Below, piece by piece: positions 45,397-55,068 of a stretch of 64,000 nt of DNA. The notes under the pieces are model-generated. The model was not told the DNA's origin, made no database searches, and worked only from the letters and a program-made list of their open reading frames with translations. Each line of letters opens with the position of its first letter. The first letter of the stretch is position 1. Both the position numbers and the translations under genes were made by a program. This DNA is from VYFG01 sp965203365 (GTDB lineage: Bacteria; Pseudomonadota; Gammaproteobacteria; Arenicellales; Poriferihabitantaceae), in NCBI GenBank assembly GCA_965203365.1, contig OZ241878.1, positions 2,108,001 to 2,172,000 of the forward strand. Reading direction: 5' to 3'.

Positions 45397-46644
45397 ATGC
45401 AGCGGTATTCGATTTTCAGCCTGGCCCGCAATGCCCTGAACCACCATCGGAACTGGCAACGCGCCTGGCGCAGCCCGGTGCCGAAGGCCCGTTACGATGC
45501 CATTATTATTGGCGGTGGCGGACATGGACTCGGCACTGCCCATTACTTGGCCAAGGAACACGACATGGCCAATATAGCGGTACTGGAGAAAGGATGGATC
45601 GGCGGCGGCAATACTGGGCGCAACACCATGACCGTGCGATCGAATTTTCTCCGCGAGGCCAGCGTCCTATTTCATGAGCATTCGCTGGATCTTTATCAGC
45701 AACTGAGCCGTGAACTCAATTTCAACGTCATGGCCAACGAACGCGGGATGATCACATTCATCCAGAGTTCCGCGGTAAACCGCATCGCCATGCAGATGGC
45801 CAACACGATGCATATCTATGGGGCGGATTATCGCGTCATCGGTCTCGACGAAGTCAGACGTCGCATCCCGATTTTTGACCCTCCCGAAGATATGCGCATG
45901 CCCATTCATGGAGCAGTGTACCAGTCTCGGGCTTCCATGGTTCGGCACGATGCCGTGGCCTGGGGATTCGCCCGGTCCGCCGACGCACATGGGGTAGATA
46001 TCATTCAGAATTGCGAGGTCACCGGCATACTCAGGGAAAACGGCCGGATAACCGGCGTCGAAACCACCCGCGGCATCATCCGTGCAGACAAGGTGGGCAT
46101 GGCCGTAGCAGGTCATGGCAGCGTTGTTGCCGGCATGGCAGGCATCCGGCTGCCCATCGTCACCCAGCCGCTCCAGGCTTGGGTATCCGAACCCATCAAA
46201 CCGGTGCTTGATGAGATCGTGGTGATCCGCAGCTATTTTGGTACCTATCTGATGCAATCCGATAAGGGAGAAATAGTCGTGGGTCAGGGTTGCGACCCCT
46301 ATCCATCCTATGCCCAACGGGGAACGTTTCCCATCATTGAGGATGCCACCACAGCGATGCTGGAGGTGTTTCCCAGTTTTCGCCGACTGAAACTGCTGCG
46401 CCACTGGGCAGGAATGCTGGACATGGTCTATGACGGTAGTCCGGTCATTTCCCGTACCGATCTCAAAGGCTTTTACGTGGACCTTGCCGGCTCCGGTGGT
46501 TTCAAGACCACACCGGCAGCGGCACGGACTTTTGCCTACCTCATTGCCCGGAACGAACCCCATCCGCTGGCAGCGGCCTATGAACTGAACCGCTTTAGCA
46601 ACGGGCATCTGATCCCGGAAGGCGGCGTTTCCGCCAATCGATGA
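45397..46644 (+). CDS. soxB: sarcosine oxidase subunit beta
   Basis: This 415-residue flavoprotein subunit oxidises sarcosine to glycine with release of a one-carbon unit. It begins with the family-typical QRYSIFSLARNALNHHRNW and has the FAD motif AIIIGGGGHGLGTAHYLA. The RHDAVAWGFARSAD segment lies in the region that carries the covalent FMN link in known enzymes. ATG 45397 matches the family start; 45364 adds eleven residues. The window shows no obvious ribosome site before it. First gene of soxBDAG. Confidence 0.95.
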   Translation: MQRYSIFSLARNALNHHRNWQRAWRSPVPKARYDAIIIGGGGHGLGTAHYLAKEHDMANIAVLEKGWIGGGNTGRNTMTVRSNFLREASVLFHEHSLDLYQQLSRELNFNVMANERGMITFIQSSAVNRIAMQMANTMHIYGADYRVIGLDEVRRRIPIFDPPEDMRMPIHGAVYQSRASMVRHDAVAWGFARSADAHGVDIIQNCEVTGILRENGRITGVETTRGIIRADKVGMAVAGHGSVVAGMAGIRLPIVTQPLQAWVSEPIKPVLDEIVVIRSYFGTYLMQSDKGEIVVGQGCDPYPSYAQRGTFPIIEDATTAMLEVFPSFRRLKLLRHWAGMLDMVYDGSPVISRTDLKGFYVDLAGSGGFKTTPAAARTFAYLIARNEPHPLAAAYELNRFSNGHLIPEGGVSANR

Positions 46645-46645
46645 C

Positions 46646-46915
46646 ATGCTGCTGATTCCCTGCCCGCATTGTGGAGAGCGTAACGAACACGAATTCGTCT
46701 GTGGCGGCGATGCAGCGCGAAGGCGTCCAGCATCTCCCTCGGATCTGGATGATGCGGCTTGGCAGGACTACCTGTACAACAACACGAACACCAAGGGCTG
46801 GGTTCGCGAACGCTGGTGGCATTTTCGTGGCTGCGAACGCTGGTTCGAAATCGAGCGGCACACAGTAACTCACGCCATCAGATGGCCGGAAAGAACCGGA
46901 GAATCCGATGGCTGA
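46646..46915 (+). CDS. soxD: sarcosine oxidase subunit delta
   Basis: The 89-residue zinc-binding subunit has the CPHCGERNEHEF start with two Zn cysteines, the conserved YLYNNTNTKGWVRERWWH centre and GCERWFEIERHT. It is structural in the heterotetramer. It begins 1 bp after soxB and overlaps soxA by 8 bp. Confidence 0.95.
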   Translation: MLLIPCPHCGERNEHEFVCGGDAARRRPASPSDLDDAAWQDYLYNNTNTKGWVRERWWHFRGCERWFEIERHTVTHAIRWPERTGESDG

Positions 46916-49862
46916 ACCCATGCGGTTGCCTCAAGGTGGCCTGATCGACCGGAATGCCCGCCTGAGATTCACGTTCAACGGCCGGCCATATATGGGGTGT
47001 CATGGCGACACTCTGGCGTCGGCGTTGCTGGCTAACGGCGTGCGGCTGGTCGCGCGGAGTTTCAAGTATCACCGTCCCCGAGGAGTCATGGGAGCTGGGA
47101 TGGAAGAAACCAACGCGCTGGTACAGTTGCTGCATCCGCGCGACGAACCCAATGTACAGGCCACCCGATTACCCCTGACCGACGGTCTGGTGGCCCGCAG
47201 CATCAACTGCTGGCCCTCGGTGGGTTGCGACCTTGGCGCGATCAACTCCCTGTTGTCCCCGTTATTCCCCGCCGGATTCTACTACAAGACCTTCATGTGG
47301 CGGCCATGGAAAGATTATGCCCACGTCATCCGCCGTTTCGCGGGCCTCGGAAACAACCCTGTTGCCCGGGATCAAGGACACTATGAACGCCGTTATCATC
47401 ACTGTGATGTGCTGATCGTCGGGTCGGGGCCCGCCGGGCTGTCCGCCGCACTGGCTGCCGCCAGGGCGGACATTCGTGTCATGCTGGTGGATGACAGCCG
47501 ACACCCCGGCGGAAGCCTTCTGGATCTGCCCCACTCGGTCAATGGGATATCCGGGGAAATCTGGGCCCAAGAAGCCGCCCAATGGCTGGATTCCCAGCCC
47601 AACGTTATCAGGCTGACCCAGTCGCTGGTGGCTGGTTACTATGACCACAATCTGTTGACCGTGGTGGAACGCCATCCGGACCCCGCCTGGGTCTCGGAAC
47701 GACTGTGGCGGATCCGGGCAGGACGGGTCATCCTAGCCACCGGCGCGGTGGAGCGCCCCCTGCTTTTTCCGGATAATGACCGGCCGGGGGTAATGCTCGC
47801 CTCCGCCGCTGCTGCCTACTGTCACCGTTATGGTGTCAGACCAGGTCGGGCGGTGGTGGTCGCCACTAACAACAACAGTGCTTATGACACCGCCTTCGCT
47901 CTCAGGCAGGCTGGCGTGGAGATTCCCGTGTTGCTAGACCGGCGCGTCACGCCCCCGGAGGCACTGCTCGCCCGGGCAAGGGAACTCGACATTCCAGTAC
48001 TGGCTGGCCGGCGAATCAGCGGGGTTGGTGGTCGGTCCAGTCTGTCCGGTGTCCGTTCAGAGACCGTCCGGGGCACCCATGCACAACATCATCGCTGTGA
48101 CGTTCTTGGTACGTCCGGGGGCTGGAATCCATCCGTGCAACTGCACTCCCAGTCTGGGGCCAAGCCGCTCTACGACGGATCGATTCACTGCTTCGTTCCC
48201 GGAGAGTCGGTGCAGCAGGAACGAACGATCGGCGCTGCTGCGGGAGCGTTTTCTTTGGCGGCCTGTCTGCAGCAGGGTCTGGATGCCGCGCATGAGGCCG
48301 TGGTGGCACTGGGACAAGACTCCCACCCACTGCCCGCCTTCAGCGTCGAAAATGAACCGACACCGGATATCGAAATGGACTGGTCCATGCTTAACAACCC
48401 CACCGGCTCCAAGACCTTTGTCGACTTTCAGAATGACGTCACCACGGCAGATATCGACCTCGCACTGAGGGAAAACTATATCTCGGTGGAACACGTCAAG
48501 CGCTATACCACTGCTGGCATGGCCACCGACCAAGGCAAGTCCAGCAACACCCATGTCATCGGCTACATGGCGGCACGACTGGAAACATCCCCTGGGGATG
48601 TGGGGACCACCACGTTCCGCCCCCCGGTGGCCCCCGTCAGTTTCGGTGTCATAGGCGGGATCGAAACCGGTGAACTGATCATCCCCATCCGCCGAACGCC
48701 TTTGACGCCATGGCACATTCGCCAAGGTGCCCGGATGAATGAAGCTGGTGCCAACTATCGTCGGCCGTTTTGGTACCCACGTCCGGGCGAAGGCGATGAT
48801 GAGGCGGTATGGCGTGCCGCCAAGGCCGTACGAACAACCGTCGGCATTTACGATGGCTCACCCTTGGGCAAGTTTGAATTGTTTGGCAAGGATGTGGAGA
48901 ACCTACTGGAGTTGGCATACACCAATCGCTGGCGGAAGCTTGAGCCGGGTCAGGGGAAGTTCGGCCTCATGCTGCATGAGGACGGCCGGCTACTGGATGA
49001 TGGTGTCACGTTCCGCCTGGATGAGCAACGCTGGATGATGTCCACAGGGACGGGTGCCGCTGATCAAGTGTATGCCCATCTGGAACGCCTGCTTCAGGTG
49101 GAATTCCCCCGTTGGCAGGTTTACATCACGCCGGTCACCAATCAGTGGGGAAACATCTGTGTCTGCGGTCCGAAGGCGCGTGCTGTGCTGGCCCGAGTGG
49201 GAACGGACATTGATCTCAACCCCGAAAAATTTCCCTTCCTGGCATTACGGACAGGGCAGGTGGCCGGTGCGGATGCCCGGGTGGGGCGAGTCAGTTATAC
49301 CGGCGAGCTCAGCTTCGAGGTCAATGTCCGCCGTCGGGATGCCTTGCGAGTATGGGAGGCATTGATGGAATCTGGAAAAGCCTATGATATCACCCCCGTG
49401 GGCTCTGAAACCAGTGCTGTACTGCGCATTGAGAAGGGATTCGTCTCGGCTGACAGTGAAGGCGACAATATCACCAACCCCTTCGACGCCGGGATGGGAT
49501 GGGCGGTCGACATGGACAAGGCGGATTTCATCGGCCGGCGCACCCTCGTCCGTGACTTGGCGAACGATGCATCTGTTCGCCAGCAGGTGATCGGTCTGCT
49601 GCCCCGAGACCACTCTTTCGTGCCGACTGAGGGCAGTGCGCTGATTCAGCCAGGCAGCCAGTCCCGACCGGATTTTCAGGGGCATGTCACCGCCTCATGC
49701 TACAGCCCGAATCTCAAGCGATCCATTTGTCTGGCGCTGTTGAAAAACGGGCGTCAGAGACTGGGGGAAACCATCCTCATTTCCGGACTGGGACATACCA
49801 TGGAAGCGGAAATCACCCGACCGGTGTTTGTTGACCCCAAAGGTGAGAGGATGAAAAGTTGA
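46908..49862 (+). CDS. soxA: sarcosine oxidase subunit alpha
   Basis: The 984-residue subunit has an N-terminal ferredoxin-like domain (about 10-100; FKYHRPRGVMGAG), a central dinucleotide-binding domain with LIVGSGPAGLSAALAAARA and SGGWNPSVQLHSQSG, and a C-terminal GcvT-like tetrahydrofolate domain (about 600-980). It channels the methyl-derived unit to tetrahydrofolate as methylene-THF. The middle part (around residue 370) is slightly shorter than the usual pattern, but length and motifs suggest a functional protein. Confidence 0.95.
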   Translation: MAEPMRLPQGGLIDRNARLRFTFNGRPYMGCHGDTLASALLANGVRLVARSFKYHRPRGVMGAGMEETNALVQLLHPRDEPNVQATRLPLTDGLVARSINCWPSVGCDLGAINSLLSPLFPAGFYYKTFMWRPWKDYAHVIRRFAGLGNNPVARDQGHYERRYHHCDVLIVGSGPAGLSAALAAARADIRVMLVDDSRHPGGSLLDLPHSVNGISGEIWAQEAAQWLDSQPNVIRLTQSLVAGYYDHNLLTVVERHPDPAWVSERLWRIRAGRVILATGAVERPLLFPDNDRPGVMLASAAAAYCHRYGVRPGRAVVVATNNNSAYDTAFALRQAGVEIPVLLDRRVTPPEALLARARELDIPVLAGRRISGVGGRSSLSGVRSETVRGTHAQHHRCDVLGTSGGWNPSVQLHSQSGAKPLYDGSIHCFVPGESVQQERTIGAAAGAFSLAACLQQGLDAAHEAVVALGQDSHPLPAFSVENEPTPDIEMDWSMLNNPTGSKTFVDFQNDVTTADIDLALRENYISVEHVKRYTTAGMATDQGKSSNTHVIGYMAARLETSPGDVGTTTFRPPVAPVSFGVIGGIETGELIIPIRRTPLTPWHIRQGARMNEAGANYRRPFWYPRPGEGDDEAVWRAAKAVRTTVGIYDGSPLGKFELFGKDVENLLELAYTNRWRKLEPGQGKFGLMLHEDGRLLDDGVTFRLDEQRWMMSTGTGAADQVYAHLERLLQVEFPRWQVYITPVTNQWGNICVCGPKARAVLARVGTDIDLNPEKFPFLALRTGQVAGADARVGRVSYTGELSFEVNVRRRDALRVWEALMESGKAYDITPVGSETSAVLRIEKGFVSADSEGDNITNPFDAGMGWAVDMDKADFIGRRTLVRDLANDASVRQQVIGLLPRDHSFVPTEGSALIQPGSQSRPDFQGHVTASCYSPNLKRSICLALLKNGRQRLGETILISGLGHTMEAEITRPVFVDPKGERMKS

Positions 49863-50377
49863 ACGGCTACGATGTCCAGGTCATCGGAGTGGATGGTTGC
49901 CTGATCGATATCCGGTCGGATGATCATGGTCTCTCGGCCCTGGCAGAGGTGCTTGGCATGCCGTTACCGGCGGCGACGGGGTACTGCACGACCGATGGAC
50001 ACCGGCATCTCATGCAATTGTCTCCTGATCATTGGCTGTATTCCTCCTTGGATGAAGCGGACGAAGCGTTGGTCCCAAAACTCAACGAAGTATTCCGTGA
50101 TGACCATGCAGTTGCCACGCTGATCACCGACCAGTACGCGAGCTTCCGCGTCGAGGGCAGTGGCGTCATGGAGGTGCTTTGCCAAGGCATCTCCATGGAC
50201 CTGTCTCCGGACCGCTTCGGCCCCGGACATGGTACCATCTGCGCATTCGCCCGGACCCGTGCCGTTCTCCTGCCGCTGGAACCCAACCGATGTTATCAAG
50301 TGTACGTCGAATCCAGTCTGGGCGAATATGTCGCCGACTGGTTGAACAAGGCGATTCGCGGCAACGAAGCAGTGTGA
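49859..50377 (+). CDS. soxG: sarcosine oxidase subunit gamma
   Basis: The 172-residue GcvT-related small subunit completes the SoxBDAG set. Typical parts are LSPDHWLY, VEGSGVMEVLCQGISMDL and RCYQVYVESSLGEYVADWL. The start appears to be TTG 49859, overlapping the soxA stop, with GAGAGG at 49845-49850 upstream. The product is needed for assembly of the tetramer. Confidence 0.9.
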   Translation: MNGYDVQVIGVDGCLIDIRSDDHGLSALAEVLGMPLPAATGYCTTDGHRHLMQLSPDHWLYSSLDEADEALVPKLNEVFRDDHAVATLITDQYASFRVEGSGVMEVLCQGISMDLSPDRFGPGHGTICAFARTRAVLLPLEPNRCYQVYVESSLGEYVADWLNKAIRGNEAV

Positions 50378-50676
50378 TCACCCACCACAGGTACCTCATC
50401 GAAGGCCGGGTGCAGGGCGTCGGTTTTCGTTACGCCACACTCAGGCAAGCAGAACATCTGGGTGTAACGGGGTGGGTCAGGAACCTGCCGGACGGACGGG
50501 TGGAGGTCGAAGCCCATGGCGACAGTCGAGCGATGGCCGCATTGGAAAATTGGCTGTGGCAGGGTCCCGCTCACGCCGGGGTGAACCGGATCATCCGCGC
50601 CGAGGCCGACCCGGCCGATCATGGGTCCTTCCGCATACGGCGGGATCGACCTTCCCGTTTCCCATCTCTGGATTAA
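50374..50676 (+). CDS. acylphosphatase
   Basis: This 100-residue protein hydrolyses acyl phosphates. It has the active-site loop EGRVQGVGFRYA with the catalytic Arg and the GWVRNLPDGRVEVEAHG segment with the catalytic Asn. GTG 50374 overlaps the soxG stop; the track-length frame upstream is soxG antisense-free shadow. It may be only a passenger of the sox operon. Confidence 0.9.
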   Translation: MITHHRYLIEGRVQGVGFRYATLRQAEHLGVTGWVRNLPDGRVEVEAHGDSRAMAALENWLWQGPAHAGVNRIIRAEADPADHGSFRIRRDRPSRFPSLD

Positions 50677-50849
50677 TTCGATACACTGTTTCGATGCATG
50701 CCTTCGCGAGAAATAGTCGGGCCGTCGCCGCCGCTTGAAAGCAGCATCCCGCCAAGGTATTGTGTGGCGCAAGGGTCAATCGACTATGCAACTAGTCCTC
50801 GTCATGCCACCAGACGTCATTCAGCGGATGGGCACCGGAGGTTCATCGG

Positions 50850-51500
50850 GGCATGACATCCAGTCCCGCCCAGGTCAATTGACCACTTTTCAGGCCGTCC
50901 TCAATCATGCCGAGTCCCTGAATCAGATTTCCCTGTTCGGTGTTGATCAGAACAAGCCCCATCTGTGACAGTACCAGCAGCCCCGGTTTGATCATCTCAC
51001 GACTTTCTTCCGTCAGCGTGTAATGCAATATCACCATGTCACATTCTGCAAGCAGGGACGCCAACTCCAGCACCCGGGCGAGACCGTTGCTGATGTATGG
51101 GTCATAGCCGAGAACACGACAGCCGAACAACCTCAGGCGTTTGATCATACTGATACCGATACGACCTGCACCCACCACATCGACAGTACACCGGTTCAAG
51201 GGGTGCAGAGAGCTGAGATGAGTTTCCTGCCAACTGTTCCGGTAACACCGCGCGGACCGGTCAGGCTCATCAATTCTCCGTTACAACCCCAGCCGCATGG
51301 CCCTGGCAGCGTCCGCCATGTCTTCCAGAGCATATTCCGGGTTGTTCGAAACCACCATTCCAGCCCGAGACCGGGCCGGCCGGTCGAGCTTGCTGTAGCC
51401 GACGCCATTAACGGAGAGAATCCGGCAGTTTCCGAGCTGATCAATGGTGGCCGTAGTGATACAGTAGCGTCCAGACCAGGAAAATGTCGAACCACGGCAG
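50850..51500 (-). pseudogene. decayed D-isomer-specific 2-hydroxyacid dehydrogenase
   Basis: Two minus-strand frames hold consecutive parts of one protein. The N-terminal piece (about 51500-51281) has CRILSVNGVGYSKLDRPA and a GMVVSNNPEY-type loop and ends in a stop. The C-terminal piece (51199-50850) has the NAD motif VDVVGAGRIG, CRVLGYDPYI, then LINTEQGNLI and WAGLDV before ending early. Catalytic residues after this point are missing. It is closest in pattern to CtBP-type dehydrogenases. Confidence 0.75.
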
Positions 51501-51764
51501 TGCCCTGGAGTCGAATACCGCTTCGTCCCGGGTAAAGGCGACGGCCGACGAGGAGATGTGGCATATGCGCGAAACGGATGATGCGGACAAGTACCGGGTC
51601 GCCGGCATGACATTGATTTGCACGCCATGGGGCTTGATTGGGAGCAGCGCAACCAAGGCATGATCCGCGCGGGACCGGGACATCCTTCTGGGAGAGCACT
51701 TGCCCATAAACTGATTGATCTGGGTAGTGGTATATTGTCAGGAACCTGCGCCCACCCACATTGC

Positions 51765-52079
51765 ATGAATAACTCCCAATCCCGTCCCCATGATATTGGC
51801 GGCTCTCCAGCCGACCCCGTAAATCAGGCAACCCGTGAAATCTCATTCTGGGAGCAACGCATCGACGCCATGGTGAACCTGATGTGCGCCAAAGGCGTGA
51901 TATCAGACTGGGCCCAGTTACGCGCCGGGATCGAGGCTTTGTCACCGGAAGATTACGAAAGATTCGGGTACTATGAGCGTTGGGCGGTCTCTGCGGCGGA
52001 AATCGCAGTCCGCCGGAAACTGGTGACCCGGGAGGAACTGGATGCCCGAATTCAACACTTGATGGAAACGGCGTCATGA
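51765..52079 (+). CDS. nitrile hydratase/thiocyanate hydrolase family, beta N-terminal-type subunit
   Basis: The 104-residue protein matches the N-terminal helical half of nitrile hydratase beta. It has HDIGGSPADP (usual HDxGG), FWEQRIDAM and the LSPEDYERFGYYERWAV stretch. In thiocyanate hydrolase and a few three-subunit nitrile hydratases this half is a separate chain. It overlaps the next gene by ATGA. Start 51765 gives the family start; the longer frame is rejected. Confidence 0.85.
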   Translation: MNNSQSRPHDIGGSPADPVNQATREISFWEQRIDAMVNLMCAKGVISDWAQLRAGIEALSPEDYERFGYYERWAVSAAEIAVRRKLVTREELDARIQHLMETAS

Positions 52080-52378
52080 ATTTTCATCCAGGTGATCTGG
52101 TCAGGATATTGCGTCGCGATGTTGCTGACCATCACCGTGTTCCCGGATACGTCATGAACCAGGTCGGTATGGTCATCGAAGTGCTCAGGTCGGCAGCGTT
52201 ACCGGAAGAAGCGGCCCTTGGCTATACCACACCGACCAAGGTACCGGTTTATCGTGTCCGGCTGGCTCACACGTCGCTGTGGCCGAGCTATGACGGATCA
52301 CCACATGACACGCTGGAGCTTGAGGTCCATCAACACTGGCTCGTGCCCGTCGATAGTTTCGATCAATTGTCAGCCTGA
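52076..52378 (+). CDS. nitrile hydratase/thiocyanate hydrolase family, beta C-terminal-type subunit
   Basis: The 100-residue protein corresponds to the SH3-like C-terminal half of nitrile hydratase beta. It has FHPGDLVRI at the start, YRVRLAHTSLWPSYD and a VHQHWLVPV end. It contacts the metal-bearing subunit in known structures. It lies between the other two subunit genes in the order seen in thiocyanate hydrolase loci. Confidence 0.85.
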   Translation: MNFHPGDLVRILRRDVADHHRVPGYVMNQVGMVIEVLRSAALPEEAALGYTTPTKVPVYRVRLAHTSLWPSYDGSPHDTLELEVHQHWLVPVDSFDQLSA

Positions 52379-52397
52379 TGCCTGATACCCACCCATC

Positions 52398-53006
52398 ATG
52401 TCCCAAAATCATTCCCATTCACCGTCGCCGGATCATCGGTCACCACTCACCTATCACCAGTTTCTCGGCTTGGCACTGAACGAGTTGCTGATTGAGCATG
52501 GGCTGTATTCCAAGGCAGAGCTCCATGACATGATCAGGTCCATCGAATTGGTCGATCCTGCCACCCATGGCGCCCGAGTGGTGGCCCGATCCTGGACCGA
52601 CGCGGATTTCAAGCAGCACCTGCTCACTGAGGCCAACGCCGCGATAGCGAGCATCGGGCTGGACCCGGGACCCGCGGAACTGCGGGTGCTGGAAAACACG
52701 CCGGAAACCCACCATGTCGTGGTGTGTACGCTTTGCTCATGCTATCCCCGGGCTCTGCTGGGACGACCCCCGGCATGGTATAAGTCCAGAGAATATCGTG
52801 CAAGGATGGTACGCATGCCCCGTAAAGTCTTGGCGGAATTCGGTCTGTCACTGGCAAAAGAACAGGCGGTTCGGGTGCATGATTCCACTGCGGAGCTGCG
52901 TTTTCTCGTGCTCCCGGAACGGCCCATCAGAACCGAACATCTGGCGGAACCCGAATTGGCCGAGCGGGTCACCCGGGATGGCATGATCGGGGTGGCGAAA
53001 CATTAA
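52398..53006 (+). CDS. nitrile hydratase/thiocyanate hydrolase family, cobalt-binding (alpha/gamma) subunit
   Basis: The 202-residue catalytic subunit has the metal claw VC110-T-L-C113-S-C115, whose Thr marks the cobalt type; Cys 113 and 115 would be oxidised to sulfinic and sulfenic acids. YPRALLGRPPAWYKSREYRA and the RVHDSTAELRFLVLP end are typical. The enzyme hydrates a nitrile to an amide or thiocyanate to carbonyl sulfide and ammonia. An activator or cobalt chaperone gene is not recognisable nearby. Confidence 0.9.
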   Translation: MSQNHSHSPSPDHRSPLTYHQFLGLALNELLIEHGLYSKAELHDMIRSIELVDPATHGARVVARSWTDADFKQHLLTEANAAIASIGLDPGPAELRVLENTPETHHVVVCTLCSCYPRALLGRPPAWYKSREYRARMVRMPRKVLAEFGLSLAKEQAVRVHDSTAELRFLVLPERPIRTEHLAEPELAERVTRDGMIGVAKH

Positions 53007-53038
53007 AGGACCTGTGCTCCCCGATGCCCCCCGCGATT

Positions 53039-53449
53039 TCAATCCGTGGAACGATAACGTTTCGGCCCCGACATCATCTCGACAACCAACTCTTCCTGAC
53101 CGAATCCACCCCTGGGCAACGTCAATGCGCGTTGTCCAGGGTAATTCAGTCTCCGTCGCACCTCGGGATGCAAGTAATAAGCAGCGCAAACGAGCATCAC
53201 CACCTGCCGACAGTCTTCCGGGGATTTTCTGGCGCAGTCATCGAACCAGTCTGGTGTCACCATTTCCGGGCACTGCTTCAACAGCCGCAAGAGTGCCGCA
53301 TCCCATCCGGGGATCAACGTCCGCACCAGTGCCAGTTCCCGCGCTGCCAGACCCAAGGTTCCCGCAGCCGGCATGGGACCGTAGGCTGGCAGAATGACAT
53401 TGCACAGTGTGCTGAACCTGGCGGTCTGGGTCTGCGTCAGAGGCGCCAT
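53039..53449 (-). CDS. small partner subunit of GMC oxidoreductase (gluconate dehydrogenase subunit-3-like)
   Basis: The 136-residue protein follows the GMC flavoprotein gene by 5 bp on the same strand. It has a FSTLCNVILPAYGPMPAAG start, resembling small subunits that pair with membrane-associated GMC dehydrogenases. No Tat signal is visible. The assignment rests on size, the N-terminal pattern and position; no cytochrome subunit is seen. Confidence 0.6.
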   Translation of the reverse strand: MAPLTQTQTARFSTLCNVILPAYGPMPAAGTLGLAARELALVRTLIPGWDAALLRLLKQCPEMVTPDWFDDCARKSPEDCRQVVMLVCAAYYLHPEVRRRLNYPGQRALTLPRGGFGQEELVVEMMSGPKRYRSTD

Positions 53450-53454
53450 GACAG

Positions 53455-55068
53455 TCAGATCGGCACCTGTTGATTCCAGCGCTGGTCGATCAGTCGCTCC
53501 GTCGCCCTGAGAGCCAAAGCGGCAATGGTCGCCGCGGGATTGACCGACGAGCCGGTCACGAACGTACTGCCGTCCATTAGGTACAGGTTGGGAATATCAT
53601 GACTTCGGTTCCAGCGATCGACCACTGAGGTGTCGGGATCATCCCCCATCCGGCACGTACCCAGCGCATGCCATCCGGTATCACGGGCCAGGGTCTGTAC
53701 TTCCGTACCCGTGGCACCCGCCTCGAGAAATGACTCACAGGCACGGTCCACCATGAAAGCCAGCATGTTGCGACTATTGTCATCCACGCGGTAATGCAAC
53801 CGGGGAGCTGGATTCCCATGGGTATCCGTCAGCGTATCGTCCAACGTGATCCGATTGTCCCAATGGGGGACATCCTCCGCAGTGATTCCCCAGATCGCGG
53901 CATGTCCGAGCCAGCGCGATACCCGTTCATGGATACCAGCCCCCCAACGGGGTGCTCCATCCGTAGGATATAGGGCTGCCAGTAGCGGACCCCCGCTGGG
54001 CACCAAGTTCCATTTCGAGCCACGAATGAATCCCCGGCGTGGGTCCGTCTCCGCAAATTCGAGACAGTAGAGGCTCTGGCCCCAATGACCCTGCCAGCTT
54101 TGCAGGTTCTCATCAAAGAACCCCACCACCCTGGCCAGCGGATGCATCATGAGATTTCTCCCGATCTGACCGGACCGGTTGGCCACACCGTCTGGCCAGT
54201 TCGAACAGGCGGACATCAGCAAGAGCCGCGCAGTACCGATGGCATGGGCGGTCACGATGACAACCTTCGCTCGGATTGCCTGCTCCACTCCACCGGCGTC
54301 GTGGTAGGTCACGCCTTTAGCCAAGCCGGTTCTGTCGACCAAGATGCGAGATACCCGGGCACCCGTTCTCAGGTCAGCGCCCCGAGATAGCGCTTCAGGC
54401 CAATGCGTACGATCAACGGTTCCCTTGGCCCCTTCGTTACAACCACCTCGACAGGTGGATCGCTGGACACATGGGCGCCTTCCATGGTAGGGACGTGAGG
54501 CAATGGCGTTGCTGCCTGGCCACCAATGCCAGCCCAATCGATGGTGCGCCGCCGCCACTCTTTCTCCCCAGCCCCCCATCGGCAGCGGCGGCATGGGGTA
54601 TTGCGGCCGATCCGGATAGGCCGGATCTCCGGCGATACCGGACACGCCGATATCCCGTTCCACGCGATCATAGTACGGTGCCAGTTCCCTGTAATCGAAT
54701 GGCCAGTCCGCCGCCACACCATCCAGGGAATGGACACGAAAATCCGATGGCAGAAAGCGCATCCAGTGAGCGCTGAACAGTACCGTGCTGCCGCCCACAC
54801 CATTGAACAACATAGGGCCGATATCCGAGGTGTCGTCGGCGATAGGATAATCAGCGGAATGGTCGCGAAGGTTCGGATTGGCATGCCAAGGACCCATGGT
54901 GGCGACTTCGAACGTCGGCTTGTCACCGGGGAAGTCTTCTGGACTCGACCAATCCCCCTGCTCCAAGCAGGTGACACGGATGCCAGCCCGGGCCAACCGT
55001 AACGAGGCGATCGCCCCGGACAGTCCCGCGCCGATCACCAGAACATCGGTCTCATCCCGGACCGTCAT
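53455..55068 (-). CDS. GMC-family FAD-dependent oxidoreductase
   Basis: The 537-residue flavoprotein has VLVIGAGLSGAIASLRLA at the N-terminus, a central substrate region, the C-terminal HALGTCRMG with a catalytic-region His, and SVNPAATIAALALR. It oxidises an alcohol or sugar-like hydroxyl. Similarity is to the gluconate/glucose dehydrogenase branch. ATG 55068 overlaps the GST gene stop by ATGA and is preferred over 55098. Confidence 0.88.
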   Translation of the reverse strand: MTVRDETDVLVIGAGLSGAIASLRLARAGIRVTCLEQGDWSSPEDFPGDKPTFEVATMGPWHANPNLRDHSADYPIADDTSDIGPMLFNGVGGSTVLFSAHWMRFLPSDFRVHSLDGVAADWPFDYRELAPYYDRVERDIGVSGIAGDPAYPDRPQYPMPPLPMGGWGERVAAAHHRLGWHWWPGSNAIASRPYHGRRPCVQRSTCRGGCNEGAKGTVDRTHWPEALSRGADLRTGARVSRILVDRTGLAKGVTYHDAGGVEQAIRAKVVIVTAHAIGTARLLLMSACSNWPDGVANRSGQIGRNLMMHPLARVVGFFDENLQSWQGHWGQSLYCLEFAETDPRRGFIRGSKWNLVPSGGPLLAALYPTDGAPRWGAGIHERVSRWLGHAAIWGITAEDVPHWDNRITLDDTLTDTHGNPAPRLHYRVDDNSRNMLAFMVDRACESFLEAGATGTEVQTLARDTGWHALGTCRMGDDPDTSVVDRWNRSHDIPNLYLMDGSTFVTGSSVNPAATIAALALRATERLIDQRWNQQVPI

